Both the position numbers and the translations under genes were made by a program. A stretch of DNA of 61,323 bases from Candidatus Cloacimonadaceae bacterium. GTDB lineage: Bacteria; Cloacimonadota; Cloacimonadia; Cloacimonadales; Cloacimonadaceae. Below, in pieces: positions 18,356-26,356 of the stretch (positions are counted from its first letter, which is position 1; each line of letters opens with the position of its first letter). The stretch spans positions 1 to 61,323 of the forward strand of contig JAUYAR010000029.1 in assembly GCA_030693415.1 (NCBI GenBank), given 5' to 3'. The notes under the pieces were generated by a model, which was given only the letters and a program-made list of their open reading frames with translations, searched no databases and had not been told where the DNA came from.

Positions 18356-18381
18356 ACCGACGAGGACGTCGGTAATTCCAT
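18356..18381 (-). repeat. solitary REP-like half unit
   Basis: ACCGACGAGGACGTCGGT followed by AATTCCAT: one hairpin of the REP family with no partner, about 120 bp before rpmH. Confidence 0.85.
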
Positions 18382-18503
18382 GTTCGCTCCACCTTTCCCC
18401 CCTTCCACCTTTCCACCAATAAATAATTGCCTTGACATTTCAGGGCTGTCCAAAACATTGGCGTTTCAGAGTAAATATCTCATATTATCAAGGAGTTAGA
18501 TAG

Positions 18504-18638
18504 ATGAAACGCACCTACCAACCGTCCAACCGTTCACGTAAGAACACACATGGTTTCAGAAGCCGTATGGCTACCAAGAATGGCAGAAAACTTTTAGCAC
18601 GCCGCAGAGCTAAAGGAAGAAAAACCCTCAGCGTATGA
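18504..18638 (+). CDS. rpmH: 50S ribosomal protein L34
   Basis: A 44-aa, highly basic protein, [18 protein letters not shown] and onward to AKGRKTLSV, matching L34 along its whole length. AAGGAG lies upstream and a TTGACA hexamer is at 18432-18437, although no good -10 follows. It begins the conserved order rpmH-rnpA-yidD-yidC-khpB. The dnaA gene that often precedes rpmH is not found; repeats lie there instead. Confidence 0.97.
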   Translation: MKRTYQPSNRSRKNTHGFRSRMATKNGRKLLARRRAKGRKTLSV

Positions 18639-18641
18639 GCG

Positions 18642-18971
18642 ATGTTGCGCTGGATCACTCAGCACAAGGAATACACAGGCTTTTCTTCACCTCAGATCTA
18701 TATCCGGACGGCACACTTTTATGCAGCCGTGCAGACCTCGGAAAATGAATTTGCCCTGGGCATCACCATCAGCAAACGCGTCGGCAAAGCATGTCTGCGA
18801 AACTTTCTCAAACGGCGGATCAAATCCTGGATTCGCTCACGTGGGGATCAATTACCCATCGGATTCAAGCTCAACCTGGTAGCGAAACCAGGCGCGGGCG
18901 CCCTTTCCTGGCAAGATTTATGCGCGCAATTGGAAGAACTGACCCTCAAGCTGCGCGTGCAGGCGGACTGA
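18642..18971 (+). CDS. rnpA: ribonuclease P protein component
   Basis: RnpA assists the RNase P RNA in 5' tRNA maturation. The diagnostic basic helix is present as GITISKRVGKACLRNFLKRRIKSWIR (motif spread over residues 40-65), equal to the family pattern (S)KKVG-A-RN-KR. The 109-aa length is typical. It starts 3 bp after rpmH. An ATG at 18635 overlaps the rpmH stop but reads another frame that closes quickly. Confidence 0.92.
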   Translation: MLRWITQHKEYTGFSSPQIYIRTAHFYAAVQTSENEFALGITISKRVGKACLRNFLKRRIKSWIRSRGDQLPIGFKLNLVAKPGAGALSWQDLCAQLEELTLKLRVQAD

Positions 18972-19201
18972 TCACCATCCTTTTGCGCTTGCCAAACTAT
19001 CTTTTCATCCTGCTGATCACGCTGTATCAGAGGATTCTCTCACCTGTGCTGCCACGCTCCTGCCGCTTTGAGCCAAGCTGCAGTCACTATGGCAGGCAGG
19101 CATTTCAGAAATACCCTTTGCCCCAGGCGCTCTATTTGACGCTTTGGCGCATCATTCGCTGTAACCCCTTTTGCAAGGGCGGTTACGACCCACTTCCCTA
19201 A
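18920..19201 (+). CDS. yidD: membrane protein insertion efficiency factor YidD
   Basis: The diagnostic core is LYQRILSPVLPRSCRFEPSCSHY, then RIIRCNPFCKGGYDPLP at the C-terminus, as in YidD. The start is uncertain: ATG 18920 overlaps rnpA by about 50 bp, while non-ATG codons near 18968-18991 would give the more usual length of about 75 aa. The amphipathic N-terminus docks it on the inner membrane next to YidC, the next gene. Confidence 0.9.
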   Translation: MRAIGRTDPQAARAGGLITILLRLPNYLFILLITLYQRILSPVLPRSCRFEPSCSHYGRQAFQKYPLPQALYLTLWRIIRCNPFCKGGYDPLP

Positions 19202-19210
19202 GGAGGAAAC

Positions 19211-20833
19211 GTGGATAAAAGAACTTTGACCGCATTATTGTTAATGCTGATCCTCTTTCTCGTCTTCCAGCAATTTATCTGGAAAAAACCACCTGCCGCG
19301 GCAGCTCCGCAAAGCAGTCAACTAGCAGACACAATTGCAGCTACGCAAAAAGCCGACAGCCTCGAAATCGCCGTTCCCGTGGTGCTGGACAGCCTGCTCG
19401 CCATTGGTGCGGGAGAAAAAACCCTCACCCTCTCCAACGATCTGATGACGGTCAGTTTCTCCAATATTGGGGGAGCGGTCACCGCCGTCCACATGAAGAA
19501 GTTTTTCTATCAGAACTCTCAGGAAGTCAATCTCATACCGGAAAACGGCAGGCTTGCCGGCACAAAGATCTTCCAATCCGGCGTGCAGAAAGACCTGGGC
19601 AAGATTCCCTTCCTCTATCGTGAAGTGCCGGATTCAAACGCGGTCGAATTCTATCTCGGCGATGCGGCAAACCCCCTGATCGTCAAACGCTACCGGATTG
19701 ACGGTAAATATGGCATCCTGCTGGATGTCCTGGTTCAGAGCCATGATCCGGTCAGCGGCATCGCTTTGGACTTTTCAGACGGGATTGCGGACAGCGAAAA
19801 GAACACCAAATCCAAGCCGCAGGAATATAAGTTTTGCCTCAATGCCAACAACGAGATCAAGAAGACCTCGCTCGCCAAGCTGAAAAAAGCACCCCTCGGT
19901 GAATCGGTAAGCTCCTTCTCCTGGGCTGCCATGCGCAGCAAGTATTTCAACATCTCTGTGTTGGACAATAGCAATCTCATCCGCAACTATGAAGCGTTTG
20001 TGAATACCAGAACCGGCAATCCCGCCATGCGTCTCGATTCCCGTCAAAGGGATTCCAGCAACACCTGGGAACAGTCTTTTGTCATCTATGCCGGACCGAA
20101 CGATTTTGAGATACTCTTAAGCTATGGCAAACAGATGGAAGACATCACCGAGCGCGGGATATCCTGGCTGCGCTGGCTTTCCAGCATCATCGCCTGGTTT
20201 CTCAAATTCCTGCATAGCTACATCCCGAACTATGGCATCGTGATCGTCATTTTCTCCATCGTGCTCAAGATCGTCCTGCATCCGCTCACACACAAAAGCA
20301 TGGACGCCAACCTCAAGATGCAGCACATCCAACCTCAGGTGCAGGCAATCCAGTCGCAGTATAAAAGCGATCCGCGCGTCATGCAGGTGGAGCTTTCCAA
20401 GCTTTACAAGGAAACCGGCGCCAGCCCCTTCTCCGGCTGCCTTCCACTGCTTTTGCAAATGCCGATTTTCTTCTCGCTTTATAGCGTGTTGCGCAACACT
20501 CTGGATATGCGCAACGCCCATTTCGTCGGGTGGCTCAAAGATCTCTCAGAGCCGGATCCCTATCTGGTGCTGCCCATCATCATGGGTATCTTCATGATCC
20601 TCCAAAGCCTGATGATGAAACCGCCCGCGGGTAACATTGCTCAGATGGACGACAAACAAAAAGCCGCCCAACAAAGCCAGAAAATGATGACCTGGCTGAT
20701 GCCGATCATGATGTTCTTTATCTTCAAAGGCATGCCAGCAGGGCTGGTGCTCTATTGGACGGTTTTCAACATCCTCACCGTGATCCAGCAATACTATTTA
20801 CAAAAACATTTTAAACAAAAGGACAGCAAATGA
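19211..20833 (+). CDS. yidC: membrane protein insertase YidC
   Basis: A GTG start with AGGAGG spaced perfectly. An N-terminal membrane anchor (about 3-20) precedes a large periplasmic beta domain, as in Gram-negative YidC, and the conserved insertase core near 330-535 has GIVIVIFSIVLKIVLHPLT, the cytoplasmic hairpin, PFSGCLPLLLQMPIFFSLY and a C-terminal GLVLYWTVFNILTVIQQY. It has 540 aa. It inserts membrane proteins with or without SecYEG and overlaps khpB by 4 bp. Confidence 0.97.
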   Translation: MDKRTLTALLLMLILFLVFQQFIWKKPPAAAAPQSSQLADTIAATQKADSLEIAVPVVLDSLLAIGAGEKTLTLSNDLMTVSFSNIGGAVTAVHMKKFFYQNSQEVNLIPENGRLAGTKIFQSGVQKDLGKIPFLYREVPDSNAVEFYLGDAANPLIVKRYRIDGKYGILLDVLVQSHDPVSGIALDFSDGIADSEKNTKSKPQEYKFCLNANNEIKKTSLAKLKKAPLGESVSSFSWAAMRSKYFNISVLDNSNLIRNYEAFVNTRTGNPAMRLDSRQRDSSNTWEQSFVIYAGPNDFEILLSYGKQMEDITERGISWLRWLSSIIAWFLKFLHSYIPNYGIVIVIFSIVLKIVLHPLTHKSMDANLKMQHIQPQVQAIQSQYKSDPRVMQVELSKLYKETGASPFSGCLPLLLQMPIFFSLYSVLRNTLDMRNAHFVGWLKDLSEPDPYLVLPIIMGIFMILQSLMMKPPAGNIAQMDDKQKAAQQSQKMMTWLMPIMMFFIFKGMPAGLVLYWTVFNILTVIQQYYLQKHFKQKDSK

Positions 20834-21531
20834 CCACTATCGAAAAGACCGGACAAAGCATCGAAACACTGATCGCCGAATTCCGCAAAGAACACAACCT
20901 CAAGGACTGGGAACTGAGATATGACATTTTGAAGAAACCCTCCTCAGGTTTCTTGGGACTATTTTCAAACAAGATCGCCGTCGTGCGTTTCGACCTTCCC
21001 GCCCTTGAAGACCGAGTCCGCCTCTTTTTGCAGAAACTTATGGAAAAGATCGGCATCGGATTTGACAGCGTCACCGCCAAGCGTGAAGGAAAGATCATCT
21101 ATCTGGAAATCTTCGGCTGCAAGGATCCCGGCTTTCTCATCGGCAAAAACGGGACCATGCTCGAGACCATTCAATTTTTGCTCAACCGCTCTTTTGAAAG
21201 CGACCGCAGCCTGGACAATATCTATCTCGATGCGGAAGGTTACCGCGCCCGCAGGGAATCATCCTTCCTGCGTCCATTCATCCCTATGATCTCCAAGATC
21301 AAAGCGCACGGAAAGCCTCTCACGCTGGATCCGATGAGCGCCGGCGAAAGACGCATCATTCATCGGCACGTGGAACGCGATCGCGGCTTGCGCACTCTCA
21401 CCATCGGCGAAGGCGAAAAGAAACGCATCGTCATCTTCTCCTCCAAACATAAGGAGAGCGAAGTGCTTTCCCAAGCCCGCGAGCAACATCCCAAACGCCC
21501 ACCCCGCAAGGATGACGATCCCAAAGGATAA
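20830..21531 (+). CDS. khpB: RNA-binding protein KhpB (Jag)
   Basis: The three-part Jag layout is visible: a Jag-N domain with KKPSSGFLGLFSNKIAVV (about 37-54), a KH domain with FLIGKNGTMLETIQFLL (about 101-117; GKNG is the GxxG loop) and an R3H domain with SAGERRIIHRHVERD near 170-184. It has 233 aa. KhpB binds RNA and affects cell-envelope growth in other bacteria. The yidC-khpB pairing is conserved; the usual next gene mnmE is absent. Confidence 0.93.
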   Translation: MTTIEKTGQSIETLIAEFRKEHNLKDWELRYDILKKPSSGFLGLFSNKIAVVRFDLPALEDRVRLFLQKLMEKIGIGFDSVTAKREGKIIYLEIFGCKDPGFLIGKNGTMLETIQFLLNRSFESDRSLDNIYLDAEGYRARRESSFLRPFIPMISKIKAHGKPLTLDPMSAGERRIIHRHVERDRGLRTLTIGEGEKKRIVIFSSKHKESEVLSQAREQHPKRPPRKDDDPKG

Positions 21532-21539
21532 ACCTGCCC

Positions 21540-22340
21540 ATGAGCATTAGGATAGACAAAATCTATGCCGGAGACTATTGGTCGGATGGCGGTGCCTTCA
21601 TGGGGGTGCTGCCATATTCGATCTGGGGCAATACCACTCAGATCGACGAACGCCACCGCAAATCCCTTTCCCTCAATCTTGTCCTGATCCGCACCCTTGA
21701 AAGATGCATCCTTGTCGATACCGGTCTTGGTAACCGTCTGAACAAGAAACAGATCGACATCTTCAAACCCTCCGAATTCCTGCTTCCGCAATCCCTGAGC
21801 GAGCTTGGTATTCGGGATATCGATATCACGGACGTGATCATGACGCATCTGCATTTCGACCACGCGGGGGGAATCGTCACCGGCTTCCAGGACACCGACC
21901 GGCTCACCTTTCCCAATGCGGAATATTGGATTCAACGCAGCGAATGGGAAGTCGCCAAAAATCCTGACGGATTGAACCGCGCTGCCTATGCCTTTGAACA
22001 CCAACTCTCGCTACTTGAATCAGACGGAAAGATCAATCTGATCGAAGGCGACAGCGAAATCTACCCCGGCGTTCGTCTCACCCTTTCCAAAGGACACAGC
22101 GTCGGCCATCAAATCATCGAAATCGATAGCCACGATGGATTCTATATCTATGCCGGAGACATCATCCCCACGATGTTTCACGCACTCCCGGCGATCACTT
22201 CCGCCTATGACGTCTGCCGCAAGGACACCTTCAAAGCAAAACAATACATCTATGCCAAACTAAAGGAAAAACAAGGATTTCTCCTGCTCGACCACGATAA
22301 CGACAAATGGGCGATCCCCCTTGCCGATTTGCGTATCTGA
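21540..22340 (+). CDS. metallo-beta-lactamase-fold hydrolase
   Basis: The zinc-binding signature THLHFDHAGG lies near residues 101-110. Further probable ligands are the His in KGHSVGHQII near 188, an Asp in YAGDIIP near 206 and a terminal DHD. The 266-aa arrangement resembles quorum-quenching lactonase and alkylsulfatase-like members of the fold, but the substrate cannot be told. It follows khpB by 8 bp and is probably cotranscribed. Confidence 0.85.
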   Translation: MSIRIDKIYAGDYWSDGGAFMGVLPYSIWGNTTQIDERHRKSLSLNLVLIRTLERCILVDTGLGNRLNKKQIDIFKPSEFLLPQSLSELGIRDIDITDVIMTHLHFDHAGGIVTGFQDTDRLTFPNAEYWIQRSEWEVAKNPDGLNRAAYAFEHQLSLLESDGKINLIEGDSEIYPGVRLTLSKGHSVGHQIIEIDSHDGFYIYAGDIIPTMFHALPAITSAYDVCRKDTFKAKQYIYAKLKEKQGFLLLDHDNDKWAIPLADLRI

Positions 22341-22350
22341 TTGACGGTAT

Positions 22351-22496
22351 ATGGAATTACCGACGTCCCCGTCGGTTCCTGTCCGCAGGATCGGTTACAG
22401 ATTTGTGCATGGTTTACAGATTTGTGCATGGTTACGAAATTGGTAGATGTGTGATGTTTATCGCTACTGTTGCCGACGGGGACGTCGGCGTTCCAT
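22351..22496 (+). repeat. composite REP unit U2
   Basis: The order is ATGGAA hairpin, one TTCCTGTCCGCAGGATC module, two GGTTACAGATTTGTGCATG modules, a constant block (TTACGAAATTGGTAGATGTG ... ATCGCTACTGT), then the GCCGAC hairpin and TTCCAT. It starts 10 bp after the hydrolase stop. Confidence 0.92.
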
Positions 22497-22545
22497 GAGG
22501 TGGCGTTCCATGAGGTGGCGTTCCATGAGGCGGCGTTCCATGATT

Positions 22546-22709
22546 ATGGAATTACCGACGTCCCCGTCGGTTCTTTTCCGCAGGATGGTTCCTGTCCGCA
22601 GGATCGGTCACAGATTTGTGCATGGGTCACAGATTTGTGCATGGTTTACGTATTGGCAGATGCGTCATGTTGATCGCTACTGTTGCCGACGGGGACGTCG
22701 GCGTTCCAT
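22546..22709 (+). repeat. composite REP unit U3
   Basis: As U2, but with two GTCCGCAGGAT modules and two CACAGATTTGTGCATG modules. Between U2 and U3 (22497-22545) the closing foot GGCGTTCCATGA is repeated three more times in tandem. Confidence 0.92.
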
Positions 22710-22734
22710 AATCTTTCCACATTTCCACTATATT

Positions 22735-23016
22735 CTATACGTACAAACAATAATAAGCGGTTTGTTCAGCCACTTTTAGCTTGAACTTGGCATTGGCGGG
22801 AACCATAAAAGTCTCGCCTTTACTAAATGTTTTCCACTCGGTTTCGCCGGGCAGCAAAACGGTGAGTGCACCGGATACGACGCTCATGTATTCCACGGTT
22901 GATGTGCCGAATTCATAATCCCCGATCTCCATGACCCCCACGGTGGACTTGCCGGAAATGTTTTCCAGCGCGATGGATTTGACCTTCCCTTCGAAATATT
23001 CGTTGACTCTTAGCAT
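22735..23016 (-). CDS. ppnP: pyrimidine/purine nucleoside phosphorylase PpnP
   Basis: A 93-aa single-domain cupin matching PpnP (formerly DUF1255, YaiE). Visible family features are VNEYFEGKVKSI near the start, GVMEIGDYEFGTSTVEYMSV and ETFMVPANAKFKLKV. PpnP phosphorolyses diverse nucleosides to bases and ribose 1-phosphate. AAGGAGAT lies upstream. It stands alone between repeats and secreted-protein genes. It complements the adenosine deaminase further right in nucleoside salvage. Confidence 0.93.
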   Translation of the reverse strand: MLRVNEYFEGKVKSIALENISGKSTVGVMEIGDYEFGTSTVEYMSVVSGALTVLLPGETEWKTFSKGETFMVPANAKFKLKVAEQTAYYCLYV

Positions 23017-23090
23017 ATTGATCTCCTTGAATTGATTTTGCCCAGGTTATATTTCAGCGCCAAATTGTCAAGCACGGATCATGTAAACAG

Positions 23091-23116
23091 CAAACGCCCC
23101 GGAAGATCCGGGGCGT
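23091..23116 (-). terminator. terminator of the 212-aa/742-aa gene unit
   Basis: AACGCCCCGG pairs with CCGGGGCGTT around a short loop, 25 bp past the gene stop. The T-tract on the minus strand is weak (TTTGCTGTTT). Confidence 0.65.
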
Positions 23117-23141
23117 TCACGTTAGCTACGATGAGCTTAAG

Positions 23142-25370
23142 TTATTTTACAATGACCATTTTCTTGGTCTGGTTCATGGACGGGGTGCTCAGCTTGTAGA
23201 AGTAGATACCGCTACCGCAGGCATTGCCCTTGCTGTCCTTACCATTCCAGTTGATGTTGTGGACACCTTCGTTGACGCTGAAGGTCTTCACGGCTTGGCC
23301 AAGGATGTTATAGATGGTGATGGTTCCGTTTTCGCCGGCTTTGATCTCGACGCCGATATTCACATTGCTGTTTGATTTGAAGGGGTTGGGATAGGCATTG
23401 CGCAGTGTGGTGGCTTCGGGAAGCACGGGCGGAACGCTACCTTCGACGGTGACGCTCACGGGGCCATGGAAGTTGCTGGAGTTATAGTCAACGCTTTCCA
23501 GCCAATACCAGTAGGTGCTGCCGATAGATACTTCGCTATCGGTGATGCTATAGGTTTGGGTGGTGCTGGTGTTGGTGGCGGGCACCATCACGGGAGTGAT
23601 CATCAGCGCGCCGGCTTGGTTGCTGCTCTCGCTGCGATAGACTCTGTAGCCCAGCAGTCCGGTTTCGGAATGGCTGATCCAGGTGAGTTTCACGAAGTAT
23701 TGAGCAGTGAGAGAGGCATAGAAACCGCTCAGCTCGACAGGGAGGGTGGGATCCACAGGACCAAGGATGAACGGCAATAAGGGAATGTCCTTAGCCGCAG
23801 TAATCTCGAAGGTGATCAATCCATCGATGTTGGCCACGGCATGCCATGAGCCGCTCTGGTAGTAGGCGCCCCAGGGTGAGGCGGTGGCGATGGTGATGAC
23901 CCAGGGACCGGCACCATACAGATGAAGAACAAATTCTTCATCCGCGACAAATCCGGGATTGGGGAATCCGGGAATGATACCACCGGGAACGTTGTCGGCA
24001 GGTCCGCCGGTAAGAGTGATAGTGACTGTTAAGAAAGGAGTCGGGACGCCTTCTTCAAAGTCATAATCCCCTGGTGGAACATCAGGTGTTCCGACGAAAT
24101 GTGCCGTATGATTTTCCATGATATTGGTCACAACATATTCCAGGGGTAACCAAGTGTAGTCAACCATCATCACGCTATAAGTGGCACTGGTGCCTTGCAG
24201 CATTGAGAAGGTGTGCGGGGTGAAGTGCTCCGTGGGAATACCATTGACATGAATCATGGCACCAACGGGATTGGAGGTGACAGGCACATTCCAATAAATG
24301 GGCGGTGGCGCATCGCGGTTGATTTCGAAAGCCCAATAGACACAGCCTTGGGCATCGCCTTTGGGGCTGGCTTGGGCACTACGTGTATTGGGAGCGATTC
24401 TGGCAGCGACCGGAGCGAGAATGCGCTTTCCGCCGGGGGCGACAGGATCGGTGATGTAAGGAACTATTTTCCAAACGTAGGTGCCAACGCCAAGGACGGG
24501 GGTCATCCAGCTCAAGGTGCCTGCGGGAAGATTGATCGGCACTGCGGCGTCGTTCCACCACAGTTTGTATCCTTCAGGTGTGGGTCCCGCGTCGGGCATC
24601 CAGGCAAGCATGATTGGGCCGTCCGGAGCATTCCATGCCCAGTTGATCACTGCTCCGGGGAGCGGATACGTGGGAATGGCAGGCGGGGGATTGACGATGG
24701 TGGGTGTTCCCACGAAATGAACATTCGCATTCGCTTGCAGGTTGTTGATCGGGAAAGTCGCAGGATTCCATGTGTAACCAGGCCAAACGACCGAGAATGA
24801 TCCGGTGAAACCTGCAGGGAGGGTAAATACCCAGGGAGTGGAATTTTCGGTAGGGATACCATTAATATGGATCGGCACACCGGCAGGAGCGGATGTGACC
24901 GTGACGGTGTAGTCAGTTGGGATCACTGGAAAGGGAGGGACTCCAACCCATGCATTCGCGTCTATACGGCTCCAGCTAGCCGTACCGGTGGGAACTATAA
25001 CATCATACGTTGCAGTTTCTCCAGTTGGGATATAGGTTAGGCTAAGGATCAGAGTTGATCCAATTGGCCACGCTGCAGGGAAAATAGATTGGTTAACGGA
25101 TGCAACCGCTCTACCCCCTAAACGACATACTCTAATAAGAGAAGCTCCATGAGTCGCATTAGAGCGTGTCTCGTTCTGTGTTACATTGTGGACGCTGTAG
25201 AAATAATCAGTTGTATGGTTCGGAGAATCCGCGGTCACATAATCATAAATTGCTCCCGTATGGGTTGGGTCCAACCTTATCTCTTGCGTCAATGTCCTCG
25301 ATGGTGCTTGAGCATAAGCCCAAACAGTAAATATTAGGGCTAATACAGTGATAAACAATATCTTCTTCAT
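23142..25370 (-). CDS. secreted PEGA/Fn3 protein with type IX-style C-terminal sorting domain
   Basis: 742 aa. A signal peptide of about 20 residues ends in AYAQ. Two related PEGA-like units, near residues 155-225 and 355-425, share (V)HINGIPTE and (N)xHFVGTP. A fibronectin-III-like stretch (about 560-640) precedes the C-terminal domain near 655-742, which holds AYPNPF, YNILGQAVKTF, WNGKDSKGN and GIYFYKL; this domain directs cargo across the outer membrane in type IX systems. The protein is therefore surface-exposed or released. Ligand or enzyme function is not visible. It starts 12 bp after the 212-aa gene. Confidence 0.85.
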   Translation of the reverse strand: MKKILFITVLALIFTVWAYAQAPSRTLTQEIRLDPTHTGAIYDYVTADSPNHTTDYFYSVHNVTQNETRSNATHGASLIRVCRLGGRAVASVNQSIFPAAWPIGSTLILSLTYIPTGETATYDVIVPTGTASWSRIDANAWVGVPPFPVIPTDYTVTVTSAPAGVPIHINGIPTENSTPWVFTLPAGFTGSFSVVWPGYTWNPATFPINNLQANANVHFVGTPTIVNPPPAIPTYPLPGAVINWAWNAPDGPIMLAWMPDAGPTPEGYKLWWNDAAVPINLPAGTLSWMTPVLGVGTYVWKIVPYITDPVAPGGKRILAPVAARIAPNTRSAQASPKGDAQGCVYWAFEINRDAPPPIYWNVPVTSNPVGAMIHVNGIPTEHFTPHTFSMLQGTSATYSVMMVDYTWLPLEYVVTNIMENHTAHFVGTPDVPPGDYDFEEGVPTPFLTVTITLTGGPADNVPGGIIPGFPNPGFVADEEFVLHLYGAGPWVITIATASPWGAYYQSGSWHAVANIDGLITFEITAAKDIPLLPFILGPVDPTLPVELSGFYASLTAQYFVKLTWISHSETGLLGYRVYRSESSNQAGALMITPVMVPATNTSTTQTYSITDSEVSIGSTYWYWLESVDYNSSNFHGPVSVTVEGSVPPVLPEATTLRNAYPNPFKSNSNVNIGVEIKAGENGTITIYNILGQAVKTFSVNEGVHNINWNGKDSKGNACGSGIYFYKLSTPSMNQTKKMVIVK

Positions 25371-25382
25371 TACAAGACTCCT

Positions 25383-26021
25383 TTATTTTTGATTGCTTCG
25401 AACAACGCGGTTTCTAGTCCCAGGGAAAACACCGGTCTGATCTGAGTTCACCATGAGCGGGTCGCCGATTGAAGTTGAGAAGTTGTTGTCCCATTCTCCC
25501 ATCCAATCGATGTATTCGGCAGCAACAAACGCTTGTTCAGTGTTGCTCCAGTAACTTACTGTCGTTGCGCTTGCCAAATCGCCGACTAAACCAGCAAGGT
25601 TAAGATCGCTGCGATTCAAAGGAATCATTAACATGCTGTTACCAGAGACTATTTGATATACAGGGTGAGTTGCAGGGAGTCCGCCAATGCTATAAAACGT
25701 TGTTGATGCACCACAATTAACCATTAATACTGAGCCGTTCTGAACAGGGAAATTGTTGTCCCATTCTCCCATCCAGTCGATATATTCGGCAGCAACAAAA
25801 GCTTGTTCGGCATTGTCCCAATAACTTACTGTCGTAGCGCCGACCAAATCTCCTACTTCACCAGCAAGAGACAGACTCATGGTCATTGGTAGAGCAAGCA
25901 TCGAGTTACCAGATGCAATCTCATACTTTACATATCCGACGACTTCGGACGGAGCAGATTCGACCGCTGCCAACATGCCAAAGGCAACCAGGAGCAACAG
26001 CGGCAATAATAATTTTTTCAT
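25383..26021 (-). CDS. small secreted protein made of two near-identical repeats
   Basis: 212 aa, a signal peptide (MKKLLLPLLLLVAFGMLA) and two tandem repeats, about 31-108 and 118-197. Both contain SGNSML, GDL, ATTVSYW and the identical run FVAAEYIDWMGEWDNNF. No family is recognised. The C-terminus has no sorting domain. GGAGG lies upstream, and a Fur-box-like palindrome precedes it. It is cotranscribed with the 742-aa protein and may be its partner. Confidence 0.75.
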   Translation of the reverse strand: MKKLLLPLLLLVAFGMLAAVESAPSEVVGYVKYEIASGNSMLALPMTMSLSLAGEVGDLVGATTVSYWDNAEQAFVAAEYIDWMGEWDNNFPVQNGSVLMVNCGASTTFYSIGGLPATHPVYQIVSGNSMLMIPLNRSDLNLAGLVGDLASATTVSYWSNTEQAFVAAEYIDWMGEWDNNFSTSIGDPLMVNSDQTGVFPGTRNRVVRSNQK

Positions 26022-26034
26022 AACATTCCTCCAT

Positions 26035-26053
26035 GAGAATGATAATCATTTAA
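26035..26053. promoter_or_regulatory. Fur-box-like palindrome
   Basis: GAGAATGATAATCATTTAA contains the perfect 13-bp palindrome AATGATAATCATT and agrees with the 19-bp Fur consensus at 15 of 19 positions. It lies 14-32 bp before the 212-aa gene, downstream of the likely promoter, where a bound repressor could block transcription. Confidence 0.5.
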
Positions 26054-26187
26054 TCTTTTAAAATGGTTTTGCTTGCAAACCGCCGCAAGGCAGGCTCACA
26101 AACGACGTGGAATACAATATCGGTTAGCGCCCAACGGGCTTCACCGGGTTTGATCTCGAAAGTGTGGTTTAGTATTTCATCGCACAT
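26050..26187 (-). CDS. possible small protein, 45 aa
   Basis: An ATG frame reading MCDEILNHTFEIKPGEARWA and on to ASKTILKD. Its composition is protein-like (two Cys, one Trp, a mixed charged and hydrophobic pattern). It begins about 35 bp after the predicted transcription start and ends 28 bp before the 212-aa gene, so it would be first in that unit. The ribosome site is weak. No family is recognised; it could be a leader peptide or chance. Confidence 0.3.
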   Translation of the reverse strand: MCDEILNHTFEIKPGEARWALTDIVFHVVCEPALRRFASKTILKD

Positions 26188-26226
26188 TACACTCTATATA
26201 TATTAAGCTACTTTGCTTCTGCTACC

Positions 26227-26254
26227 AATATGATTACAGCCGTAATCTTGTCAA
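26227..26254 (-). promoter_or_regulatory. promoter with an inverted-repeat operator in the spacer
   Basis: On the minus strand TTGACA (26249-26254) and CATATT (26227-26232) are 16 bp apart. The spacer is almost filled by GATTACggctGTAATC (26232-26247), a 6-bp inverted repeat placed as a repressor site would be. It would drive the 45-aa, 212-aa and 742-aa genes. Confidence 0.5.
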
Positions 26255-26356
26255 GAAAGAAATGCGTTTTTTTGCATTTATTTTTTACTTAGTTGTGGAA
26301 TTGCACAAATAACAGCCATTTACGAGATTGGGAAAGCATGGATTATTCGCGTCTTC

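Noticed and set aside
17881-18503. Replication origin before rpmH
   Set aside because: The rpmH-rnpA-yidC order is often near oriC, but no dnaA gene and no cluster of TTATCCACA boxes is seen; the stretch is filled by repeats.
18791-18919. Longer N-terminus for yidD
   Set aside because: It lies inside rnpA, is not hydrophobic or conserved, and would almost double the normal length of YidD.
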